A DNA stretch of 64,000 bases from NCBI RefSeq assembly GCF_029227915.1, contig NC_079886.1:22792501-22856500 (forward strand). Direction: 5' to 3'. How positions within the stretch are numbered: the stretch's first letter is position 1; each line of letters starts with the position of its first letter. Positions 49,101-60,700 of this stretch are shown one piece after another. Both the position numbers and the translations under genes were made by a program. Source of the stretch: Hydractinia symbiolongicarpus. Taxonomy: Eukaryota; Cnidaria; Hydrozoa; Anthoathecata; Hydractiniidae. Below the pieces are notes generated by a model. That model did not search any database, was not told the DNA's origin, and worked only from the letters and a program-made list of their open reading frames with translations.

Positions 49101-52100
49101 ACAGAGTTGTAATGCTAACATGGAATATACGGAGACACGTAGGAATTCAGAGGGAGAAATGTCATATTGTCTACTATAGACATAAACTAAACTGAAAAAA
49201 GAAGTACTTGATCTATATATTATTTTTTATTAATTTTTAGACGGTTCAATGCCACAATTACCAGAATCTAAACCAGGTAAATTAATTACCAATATTTAAT
49301 TTCTTCATAAAAAAAGACAATTACTTGTTACTGTATTAAAAACTTCCTGCTAATTCTTACACAAAAATACTAAACAATATTTTTTTTGCGTTTAGAAGTT
49401 ACCGAGGATGAAAACGCATGCCAAGGTAAGACAATAACTCATTACAGCAAAAATTAAAAACAAGGCCGTCTTCGTATTGTATAAAATATATTTATGATTC
49501 AAATAAAGCTATGACAAGCTCGCTTAAAAGCCCCCTTTTAATACTTTTTTCAAAAAAATAACGCCTCTGTAAGACACTCCCTTTTAACACACGTTCACTT
49601 TACTGCCCTCAGTTATAAGCTCCCTAAAAAGCAAATGATTTAACACCGCAGGTTTTTCTTCAAAACATTTCAATAATTTCATTTTAAAGATTCTGTTCAA
49701 ATGTCTTTTTCAGGCTTTTATGAAAAATAAAAAATTAAGAATACAGAACAAATAAATAAAACATTAAAAGTGGGAAAGTGGAAATAAATATTTTCGCACT
49801 TTATTTTGTTTTTCAATTTTAATTTTACATTTTACACAGTTGCCAATGAGATTCCATTTGAGTGTCAAGTTGGAAATTATCAAACATTACAAGGAGATCA
49901 TAGATTATTTACTTCAAGAAACTCTCCGTTTGATGACTCGCAATTAGCAACTGGCTGGTACAGGTTTAAAGATGGTCAACAAATGAAAGAAGACCAAAAT
50001 ATCCCTAAAGAACTTGGTCTCTCGGTGAGTGTCAATGATTTTGAGATCGCATAAAGTGAAAGTGATCCAAAAAAAATTTACTATTCTAAACGGAAGGAAG
50101 TTTTACCATAAGTAGCTTAACATAAAAAAATTAGAGCGCTTCCTGTAGTTTGTATATATATAGCAAGATTCAAATAATTTTCCGTTTGTGTATCTCCGTA
50201 CTTAAAATCTTTAAAATTCACTTTTTCCCAGTGATAATATGCAGCAATATAAATAAAGATTTACATTTAAAAAAGTATCATTTATATTTATAATTGCTGA
50301 AATTTCGTAGATACGCAAATTTATCTGTAGTACATTGTCTACTTGGATTTTAGATTCAATTGTCCCAGTGTGGATCAACATACTTTCGAGATTTTAATTT
50401 CCAAATGACATCATTGACGTATACGTTAAAACAACCCCATCCGAAACAAGAAGACGGTAAGAAATAAAAAATTTTTCTCACCTTCCTCGTTTATCCATTA
50501 TCTATTTAAGGCTATAACACATATACTACTTTATCTTTATTATAGGGCTGGTTAAGAGAGACATGAGTGTATGCCAATATGCCGGAAGATCAACTACACA
50601 ACTCTTAAGGAGAATATGCGAAGATTCAGCAACATATGTTCGGAACTGTGGAGATTTTCATGTTTACTATCTCTCACCAGCACGCAAAGAGATAAACAGT
50701 TTGTTAAGACCGCGTAAAAGTGGTACATATTGTGCAGAAAACATGATGACAAAACCTGAAGGTACGTGTTCTTTTAACCAGTAACCTATTGTACAAAATC
50801 CCAAGCTTACATGTGTTGAACACCATTATCAAATCTTACGAAAATCCATTAGGAAATTCAATACTTATTATCTACTTATTTTCTAGAAATGCCAAGAATG
50901 GAATGTAGCCGATATGTGAATGTTACAGACAATGGTAGGTATTGGGATAGTTATGGACCATTGTCGTCTCAATGCGGTGACGTCAACCACACTACACAGT
51001 GGAGTAGATTCATCACGGATAGCATTACTGATGCAATGATTCCTGAAGGTTGCCCATCAATGTCATCAAGCAAGAATATCTCTCTGAAAAATGTTCCATG
51101 TGGTGCTGTATATAGAGGATGGGTTAATGGTCAACATCCAGCTGCAGGAGAAGGTAATGTTGTTGACTGCTTGAAATATATAGTAAAGTATAAAAAAAGA
51201 AACAATTATATTTATAAAAGTACGTACAATAAAAAATAAATATTGGTAACATCAGTTGCCTTATTTATGCGTGGCTAACAACCGGAAACAATTTTCAAAC
51301 GTTTTTTTATATTAGTGATACAAGCAAAAACAAATTTTAGATTACTGTTAAAAACACTAACTAGTGTTAGTAACTCTTTAAATTTTTTCTTCTATCTTCA
51401 AAATGATGTTCGCAAATGAAGTTCGTCGCATGGACAATAACGTCTGCAAAATAGTCGTTGTACAACGATAACAGGTTCTTGTCGGTGTTGTTATCTTGGG
51501 CACTGATCGTATCATGCAAAAAAAAAAGAAGTATTTGCAGCCCGTTAACTTGTTTGTAGTGTTATAACTAGTTTTTTTGGTTTATTATGATTGTTATCAC
51601 GCCATTATGTGGATAAGTGTATGGTGTGCGCTTGGAGAAAATAGAAGTAATTTGTGGTAGGCAATACAGCACATTGTAATGGCAATTCAAATGTTCATTA
51701 TAGGCGTTAAGAAACTCAGTATGTGCTTCTCTGAATCTTCCACATGCAAATGTCAAGCAACGACAGACATCAGTGTTATTAATTGTGGAGATTTTTACGT
51801 TTACAAAAGAGGTGAACTTCCCCTATGTAGGGCGAAAGCTTGTACTGTTCCGAAACCAAAAGGTAATTTTTTAATTTCCTTGTTTTTTGAGCAGACTAGT
51901 TCTTGCGGTCTAATAGGAAAGAAGGTGAGAATAGGTAGTGAAGTTGAAACAAACAGTAGAGGTGGAAATTCTTAGAAACTGGTGAAAAGATTTTCTCTAT
52001 CTTTTTTAATCTTATCAAATCGACCATAAATTGGAAAGCTAGAAGCGGTCACAGGAGTTTTGGGCTACCTCAATAAAATTGAGAGTAATAAGTATATATT

Positions 52101-54053
52101 TCAGAAATTAGATAAAAAATTGGGACTTTTTTTAGTACTGACACCACCAGCTACTACAGCAAACCCAAAAGAAGGGCACATGAAACAGTTAAATTTATGC
52201 GCTAAATACTCAACAATAATTGATGATACCAGGTCAGTAACAGATATGAACCCTGCATTTAAGCAGTGCGACCTCAAATTTACAACACCTGTTAGATTTG
52301 TTTCAACAAAAGGAGAATACTTGAAGCTAAATGAAGATTGCAGCTCTAACAACATAACATTTCCTATTGGTCGATGCAATTCTGATATTGTTACATGGTT
52401 AAATACCCCACACCCAAAAGTTGAAGATGGTGTTATCGCTGGTACCGTTTGTTCGAATTTACTCGCTTACCCACATCCATCAGCGTTTGTAGGTTTTACA
52501 CCTTGCCAGTGCAATCAAGTAAAACACATTTTGATTCAAAACTGTTCAACGTTTTATGTGTACATGCTGGAGCCATACAGTAGGTGTTCGTCGCGGTATT
52601 GTCTGCAAGAAACAGGTGAGTTCGCTTCATTGATTGGAGTCTCTTCTTTCCTAACTTTACCAAGCGTTATTAACGCTAAAATAACCAGTGGTTGGGCTAA
52701 TAATGAAATCTTCAGATGAGAATAAAAATGTTAAATATAGAAAATATTCTAATATTAGATAATAGTGAAAAGAAATATATAATAGTAAAATGCCTTCCTA
52801 TATTTCTAGTGAGTCAGTGTACATTTACTCTTACATTCAATATTGCACAATCACCTTTCTAATTTCAGGATAGATTTTGACTAACGTTAGATTTTACTAT
52901 TCTCTCCAAAATTCGTCTAAATGAGTGAAACTTTTGTTTTTTAGGAAAATTTAACACCAGCAGTAACACAGGTAAGCTCATCAAGGTTTTTTTTAAGATA
53001 AAACATACGCATTTTATTCAATGAATAAATATGAGAATACTTAAGTATGCATGCATCAGAATGTTTGAAAATAGAAAACAAATATAAAATACAGGGTTTA
53101 TGTTTATTTTAAAATTTCACTTTTAAGTTTTAACTGAAAAATAAGCCTGCCCGCAATATATATCGAACTATCAGGACGCTTTATTCGCCAAATACTGCTT
53201 GTTGTTATGTATGTATTAAACAGACCCTAAATGCCTGTTTTTATTTCTTTGCCTCAATGTACATGTTTACTCGGAGACGATTATTTGTTTGAGTATATTC
53301 AACAAGATAAGATCATAATCTATGTTAAAATAAATAAACCACTCAAATATTACAGAAAATAAAATTTCGTTTTGTTTAGAAACTTGCATACCTGTTCCGA
53401 CAAAGCAAACAACTACCACCACAACCCCACCTTCGTCGTCTACAACCACAACAACTCAACAACCATCCACTAGTACAACTACAACTACAACCACAACAAC
53501 TCAACCACCAACAACCACAACCTCGACAACCACTACGACTCAACCACCAACAACCACAACCACGGCAACCACTACGCAACCATCACCAACAACCACAACC
53601 ACTACGCAACCGCCACCAACAACCACAACCTCGACAACCACCACGCAACCGCCACCAACAACCACAACCTCGACAACCACTACGCAACCGCCACCAACAA
53701 CCACAACCTCGACAACCACTACGCAACCGCCACCAACTACCACAACCTCCACAACCACCACGCAACCGCCGCCACCAACCACAACCTCGACAACCACTAC
53801 GCAACCGCCGCCACCAACCACAACCACTACGCAACCGCCGCCACCAACCACAACCACTACGCAGGCGCCACCGACAACAGAAGCAGAAAGCGACTGTGAC
53901 AGCAATTTTTGTGCCAGTTCCACAAATCCTCAAACGTACAACTATCATCCTACAAATAACAAAAAGTTTTATGTTTGTGTTGGAGCTAGGACCTTCTGTC
54001 GTGACTGTCCTGCAGGTACAGTTTGGAAGGGTGCATTCTGTGGATTCGCATAA
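46166..54053 (+). CDS. secreted protein with six D8C domains, mucin-like stretch and chitin-binding domain (17 exons)
   Basis: Exons: 46166-46214, 46562-46752, 46900-46966, 47118-47354, 47539-47814, 48016-48174, 48573-49049, 49241-49276, 49396-49425, 49840-50024, 50354-50456, 50546-50761, 50887-51153, 51704-51862, 52136-52615, 52945-52971, 53380-54053. Total 3633 nt, or 1210 residues plus stop, with all phases consistent. Residues 1-16 are a signal peptide (MSQKTLLLFFALALC). D8C domains lie at about 18-181, 182-326, 327-485, 508-675, 676-817 and 818-977. A Thr/Pro/Gln-rich tract runs at about 990-1153, and a six-Cys peritrophin-type (CBM14) domain at about 1156-1209. No TM segment is seen. 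The layout suggests an extracellular, heavily O-glycosylated protein anchored to chitin, for example in a cuticle or perisarc; that role is inferred. The 49-nt signal exon and two 159-nt exons have the same lengths as in the paralogue at 8.5-17.4 kb. Confidence 0.92.
46562..49049 (+). other. D8C cassette 1 of the plus-strand gene (exons 2-7)
   Basis: Exons of 191, 67, 237, 276, 159 and 477 nt. Landmarks are GWYRFEGAG, VRNCGDFHVYFL, CGALYRGW, INCGDFYIYKR, ALWLDGEHP and VQNCESHYTYELNP. The second exon is 36 nt shorter than its partner in the other gene, removing part of the first D8C domain between the CG and HP motifs. Linker exons of 36 and 30 nt follow (PQLPESKP; EVTEDENACQ). Confidence 0.88.
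49840..52615 (+). other. D8C cassette 2 of the plus-strand gene (exons 10-15)
   Basis: Exons of 185, 103, 216, 267, 159 and 480 nt, with the same phase pattern as every other cassette. Landmarks are GWYRFKDG, VRNCGDFHVYYL, CGAVYRGW, INCGDFYVYKR, TWLNTPHP and IQNCSTFYVYML. In the sixth domain the usual DDTRFW motif is DDTRSV, losing the aromatic pair found in the five other equivalent positions. Confidence 0.88.
53392..53877 (+). repeat. Thr/Pro-rich mucin-like tandem repeat, coding
   Basis: Imperfect units, best defined as about 39 nt (QPPPTTTTSTTTT), plus shorter variants, make up about 160 residues of almost only Thr, Pro, Gln and Ser. The tract lies inside the last exon, between the D8C region and the chitin-binding domain. 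Such tracts are usually densely O-glycosylated spacers. Repeat number probably varies between alleles. The reverse strand gives long Cys/Gly/Val ORFs here that are artefacts. Confidence 0.95.
53887..54050 (+). other. chitin-binding peritrophin-A (CBM14) domain
   Basis: It starts after AES with DCDSNFCASS, then YHPTNNKKFYVCV, CRDCPAGTVW and a final FCGFA. Six cysteines with the YxHP...FYxC...CPxGTxW pattern match CBM14. It is the last domain of the protein and has no equivalent in the paralogue. Confidence 0.85.
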
Positions 54054-54154
54054 AGAAAATATCGCGTTCGATTACAATATATAAAGCAGGAAACAGCAAA
54101 GTTCTTTCTTTATAAATCTCATCTTTTGTTTGTAATTATTCATTAATTTGAAAG

Positions 54155-54160
54155 AATAAA
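54155..54160 (+). terminator. candidate poly(A) signal of the plus-strand D8C gene
   Basis: AATAAA about 100 bases after the stop at 54051-54053, before the convergent HELQ gene. Confidence 0.45.
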
Positions 54161-54797
54161 AACGCACTAACAATATTGGGCAGAACAGTTGCTGTTTTTT
54201 GTGGAATGGAAAAAACTCGAATTCCATTCCATGTCATTGTAAATTAATGTGTTTCTATAAAAAAATATTTAACCTTAAGTCGATCGATCGCAAAACTGAC
54301 ATAAGATAGTTTTCTTTATTTTAACACAGCCAGGAAAAATCAACATTTTAGCATCGGTATCAGTTTTAAAACATTTAGCTGAAGACCTCTATAGAGCAAA
54401 CAAAAATATTCGTCCCAAACATTATAGTTTAAGAGGCGTTTCCCCATACTGTAGTTAGACTATGCGTCGCTGAAAGAGTTGCTAACCTCCACAAAGTAGC
54501 AAGTAAAACAAGTGACTAGCTATAATGACGTTCTTTAACATATGGTCATCAAAATTCACAGATCCCCCTTAGGCAGGTACTATATTTGGTCCAATGCATT
54601 TTGAACGTTGTTTATATAATCTGGAAAAAGCAACGCCCAATTGACACATTTCGCCAACTTTGTTAAGTTGCTAAAGAATTACCGTTGACTTCAAATTTAA
54701 CATGGGTGTAGCTAGTCAAGGAAAAATGTTTATGTCGATAGTATAGCGATACGTTTATATATATACATATATATAAAAAAATAAATTAAAATATACA
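54161..54797. other. convergent intergenic gap
   Basis: About 640 bp between two genes transcribed toward each other, presumably holding both 3' UTRs. There is a short (AT)n run at about 54756-54774. No other feature seen. Confidence 0.6.
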
Positions 54798-57700
54798 TTA
54801 ATTCTTTGGAGCAGCTGAAATTTCTTCTGCTTCTTCTCTCAATGTCTCTATTTTTTCTTGCAGTAACATCTATAAGAACATATCATTTCACATATCGCAG
54901 CAACAAAAGCAGTTAAATTTCCCCGATGTTAACTTTCTATATCTAGTACTTTTTCCGATTTTAATCCGGACAGTACTTCGTTTTTATTAGCAATAAATTT
55001 GCTAGTTTTGTTTAAATGTTTTACCCCAATTTCCAACTCTAATATGGAAATAAAAATGGCAGAACATGCTAGAACGAATCGGTTGTTTGTAAAGTTTAAA
55101 AGAAAATTCGCAAAATATATTAGGACTTACCAACTTCGCAAAAATTTAATTTTATTTTCAAATAAAATTCTCTCGAAAATTAGTTCTCGCAAAAAATTAT
55201 TTAATTATTTGCACTATCTGCCCATTCGCCACACCTTGGCTTGTAAAATTTAAATACTTGCGAAATTTCTTATTTAAAAAGGCCTGTCCACTATTGAACA
55301 TTTTCTTGGCCTAAAATCAGCAACAACCGAAGGTTTATTTGTCAAACCTTTTTCGCAATTACTGACTTTGCTTGAATTTTTTTTCAGTGGAAACCACGTT
55401 TTAAGAAAAAAGAGGCCTTAAATTAATTTACTCACCTGCGCGGATGATATAATTAATTGAGCTTGTCTGCGAGATAGATACTCAACATCTGACGTTAACT
55501 TTTTAGCTTCAACCCAGGCGATATCTTGTAACGTTTTATAGCCACTTTTAAACAATTGACGAGCGCGTGCCTATGAAAAATTGTGAGATATAGCGGTGAA
55601 AAGAAACCAAGTAAGAATGACACATTTCAATTTGATCCTTAGGAAGTTTCCGTACGTACGTCACAACTTCTGGTATAGCGCTTAGTCAGAATGCAGACAA
55701 AATGCGATGCGTACGACAAGTCGATCTGATCTAGTCAACCAGCCTTTATGTGCATACTTTGAGTCTTTAAAAGGAGAAAAGCTAGTAGTAACAGTGCTGT
55801 TCACCTTAAGGAGGGTACAGGCGAGAAGTTTTGCTTGAATTTAGCTTAATCGGAGAGTTAGGTAGGCTTTTAAACCTACACTGCATATGAAATATAGTTT
55901 TTGAAACTGTCTTCACTTCTTCAGCGTGCATTAAAGGTTAGGATTGGAACCACAATGTAAAATGACTTACTCATCTCAATTTTTGAATAAAGCGCTTGCA
56001 CAGGGCACAAAGACGCTGCAGATTTCACGCAGTCATTTCAAGTTTGAAGCAATGTTATTTGTCGTAGTTGAAAGGTCTTATTTATCTCATTTAATACGCC
56101 AAAGCTTACATATAGGTGCGTGGTATTTTGTGACAAAAGTGTAAAATGATACAACTTTAGAGTTTCTTACATTTTGTAATGACATAACAACCATATTTTA
56201 CCTGTTTTACTCCTGGTATATCTAACAAAGGTGCCAATTCTAAACTGTTTGTATGGGTTAATTTATCAACCAGAACTTGAAACAGTAACTTGAATGACCA
56301 AAACTCAGGAAGCTCCTAAAATCGAGATTAAATTTTCATGAGCTACGCCCAAGGAATGTTTTACGCTTATCAGATATACTCATTGGTTTGGCTTAACAAA
56401 ATAAAATATTACAATTGACATAAGGAATAAAAAAAATGCTAGGAAAACACGATGTATTTTTAGATTATTAAGCCCTTCTCACTTTGAGCAATAATATAAT
56501 GTGCATGGACTATTATTTATGTTTGAACTAGAATACATCATTGTTTGCACTATTGAGCCTTCGCTTGACTAAATCGCACCGCGTAAATCTTCGCACACGC
56601 CTGCCGTACGCGAGATCACAAATCAAATTTCACCACACCTCTGTAAAATGTATCAGCAACGAGGCAAAAGAAATAGCTGATGACAACAAATTCTGAAGAA
56701 AACCTCTCGCAACGTTATAAACATCAGCTATTTGCCAAACTGACTTTTTCTTCATCAGCTGGAACAGCATCATGGTGAGGTAGAAACGCTTGTATACAAA
56801 TTCGTCTACCTTAAAAAAATATGTGAACAATATTTTATAGCATCAACAAATATTGAAAAGAAACTTCATCACATATCCCTAAATCAAATCATTTTTTATT
56901 AAATCTTGTTAAACAGACAGCATACCTTTGAGCATCTTTGTCCGACAGCTTTCCTGCAGAGGACGCTTTCTGTAATACCAATCGCCTCGGCTGCTTTCAT
57001 CTCATTCTCACTCAATTTACCTACCTATAAAGAGATTTTGCAAACAAACGTCTTAACCTACGTTTGTAAGAATCTTTAGGCCAGGTTTTATTCGGGTTCG
57101 AGATTGGGTATGAAGGGGTGAGTTTCAATCCTGCATGAAGGAAAGAGAGGGTGATCAAACATCATCAACCTCTAACTCGTAACAGAATTCCGTGATAGTA
57201 ATGAGATTTGACAATAAAAAATGCGTTCAAAAATTAGTGAAGCATTGTTTTTTTTGCTGACGTAAGCATATTTAACATAACATTGGTAACAATTTCTTAG
57301 TGACTATATTACCTGTTGGTAGAAGATCATCCAATTCAAATATACACCATCTACTTGATCAATAGGTGTGGCTAAGTACAGCAGGTGCAGTTCGCTTGTT
57401 AAGACCAACCCTGTTTGGGCGCATTGGAATTGTTCATATATAAACGGAGCACGGTCAATATCGATGCAACCTACGTATTAAACACATAAACATAACTACA
57501 TATTTGTTTACCAAGAGAAGTAGAAATTACGCAAAAACATCCTTTATATGGATTAAATATTTCATAGCATCTAAAATATTTAGGATTTTTGCGAAATGTT
57601 AGGTTAATTTCTTCGCTTTGCCCTGTAGTGCTGAAATCCAGATCCATAAAGTTTACTGAGCCAGTTTACTGACTGTGATTGTAATTTTAGCGTTCCATTT

Positions 57701-60700
57701 ATTTGTAAGGTAAGAAAAGAGTAACATCAGAAAATACCTGTTTTTAACATTTAACAAAAGTTGGAACTTTAGTAAAAAGCAAGGGTATAATCATACAAAT
57801 GAACATTATTGCAGAAATAATAAGAGAAAACACTTGCCTTTTAAGCTAGCCTTTCCTAATCCAGTTGTTTCAAGAGTATTTACACCTTTTTTGTCAACTC
57901 TTTCCACCACCAAACCAAGTTTTATCAGTTCTTTCACCTCCTTTCGTATTTTATCCATTACACAAAAGCTCTTTTCTCCCTTGTTTTGTACATGAAACAG
58001 AGTGGTGGAAACAAACGATTGAATGTCAATATCAGAGGTGCAAATCTACAGGGAAGGAAAGATTAATGTTTGATAAACGTGCAATTCATAGCGCCCTGGT
58101 GGTGTTTTCAACTCCCAACAAAAGGAGTTTTTAAACTGTCTAACAACTTTTAAAATTAGGCCCCATCCTCTTATCTTAGGGAGGAAAAGTAGGCAAATGA
58201 TTGGTAAGCCTTTATGTAAAACACAATTTGTGTTTTTGTCCAAAAAAAAGTTAATATGGCTTGAATCTTTACCGGTCTTACGCTGCATTTATTCTTTTGA
58301 CTGATCTCTGTTCAAACCATTTACAATCAAACAACTTATGGCAGAACGTGGCAAATTATCTAGAAAAGCACTAGAGAATAAAAACCAGGCTTCATTTAAT
58401 AAAAAAACCCACAAAAAACAACTACAATTCCTCATATACTTAAAAGTCAAAGATTTCAGATTTGACCTAGTAAAAATGGAACATTATATCACAATTATTA
58501 CTTAGCAACATACTTTTAGTCCAAGTAAAGACAACATCAGTTCCCTCAAGCCTTTACCATCTTGGTAGAATAAACTACTTGTACAGTTGCCAATTAATCC
58601 ACCCAATAACACCTTTGCTTTTATTTTATCTTTGGGCTGCAGAATCAATATACTTTCGCCTGAACTATCAATACCAGCACGACCAGCTCGACCGACCATT
58701 TGTTTATATTGGCTGGGTAGCATGAATTTATTTCCAACATATGGTGAACGTAAGATTACCCTTAAAGAAAAGAATCAACAGCAAATAGATTGGGATCAAC
58801 AAAATGACAGACGGCAGTCATAGTGGCTAATATATTTAGAAAAGATTATTTTTAGGGCTTTCTAACATTGTTTTTTTTCAATTTTTGGGGAACATTTTTC
58901 ATGGTATACTATATATATATTAGGAACACTGTAAGGTCTTTTTTTACCATAATTTAAAAATATTTTTTTATCACATTCTTATAAAGAAAATTCTTAGCTT
59001 TTTAACGATATAACAAAACCTGTAAAATTTTGTTAAATTTAGGAAAAATATTTTTTCACAACAAACTGACTATGAGTGAATTTAAAGTATTTAAGGATTT
59101 GAATAGGAAAGAAAAAAAATCAAATAAAAACACCGGGGGTTGATGAAAATATATGAAGTTTATTTGCGATTTCCAACATTGTGCTCCTCACACTTCGGGC
59201 AAAAAATATGCTTTTGTTTATTTCGAAGTTTTTGCCCCCGGAATTTAAAAATGAGATGTTTAGAAGAGGAAAAGTATGTTTCCCGACATAAAAATCCAAA
59301 ATTTTCCTTTTAACAAAATAATCAAGACTAAACAAGAGGATATTAATTTAATAACTGTGTTTCAAGTACTTTAGGCATTGGACTTGTTTTGTCTTTAGCG
59401 TTTTTCTTTATTGTGTTAAAAAGAAAAAAAAACACTACACTTCGCGATTAAAATAAGCATACTCAAAGACATTACAGAATAGTTACAAAGTTTTTGTCTT
59501 TAGCAGACATGAGGACAGAGGTTCATTTTGCAAGGATTAATGTTGTCTCTTTTTATCTATTTGTTTCTGCTTTCAAAATATGTATTCTTAAGAAGTTCAA
59601 AAAAATTTTTTTTTTTTTACCTTTTGGCAGGTAAATTAACCCCTGCTGCTAACGTCGATGTACAACACAGCAAACACAAAATACCAGTAGAATAAGCATC
59701 TTCGATTAATTTTCGTTCATCCATGGTCAACCCACTATGGTGGTATGCAATACCAAATGGAATTGCAGTTCGTAAAGTCTTACAAACACCATTAACAGTG
59801 CTATGAATAGTCTTCATTAACTGCATTCTTTCAACACTTTTTACTTCTGTGTACTGGCTGAAATGAAACATCAACTTTAGTGTGTCCTACTGCGTTTATT
59901 CTAAATACATGGCAGATGCCCAATCAGTCAGAAAGTAGTTAGTCTAAAAACGAGGAAAGAAGAGCGGCAAGGAGATTCATCACGCTAAGGGGGTAAATTT
60001 TAGCGAGCATTAATTTTTCCCAGATGCATTCTCATATTCAATTCTTATTACTACACTCATTGTGAACAAAAAAGTGATTTTTTTCATCAATCTCATTGCA
60101 GCTTAACTTGTAAACAAACCCGAATGATTTGTTGTTCACAGCTACTTACCGTGGCAAACTCCTGGCAAGCATCAGTGCCACATTCTCGCAATTTTTTTTA
60201 GTTGGACAAAATATCAAACACGAATTCTCGGGTATTACTTCCATTACTAAAGGTAAAACAAAATCGGGATCTTTGGATGATATAGAAGCATTTAAGCCCT
60301 AAACAAAGAAATGACATCCATACACCAGCATCAATTAAGGATTTCAAAACTTATCAATTCATCTTAACTTTGCTTATAAGCTTTAACAGCTTATATTTTA
60401 TGCTTCATTGAAGAAGAAGAAACTTTGTGTGCTGAGTCAAAAGGTATACAAGAAATCCGCTTATGCCTATATGCTTCACACTTATGTCTATAAGGTGTTG
60501 CACTGCTTGCATAAATTGCTAATGTGCTCAAATTAAGATTAGAGGTATTCTAACGCAACTCACTGTTGGGAATGCAACAGTCCTAACAGGTCTGCATAAT
60601 TCTTCGTCTGTTTTGCTTTCAGGAAAAACCTGATATACTGTATCTTTTATTTTCACATATTCTGTTAACTGAACCTAAATGGACGAAAAAAATAACAATA

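Noticed and set aside
53376-53948. Cys/Gly/Val-rich minus-strand ORFs
   Set aside because: Reverse-strand shadows of the coding Thr/Pro repeat of the plus-strand D8C gene.
58587-58823. Plus-strand ORF over the HELQ region
   Set aside because: Shadow of the HELQ exon coding the [12 protein letters not shown] motif on the minus strand.
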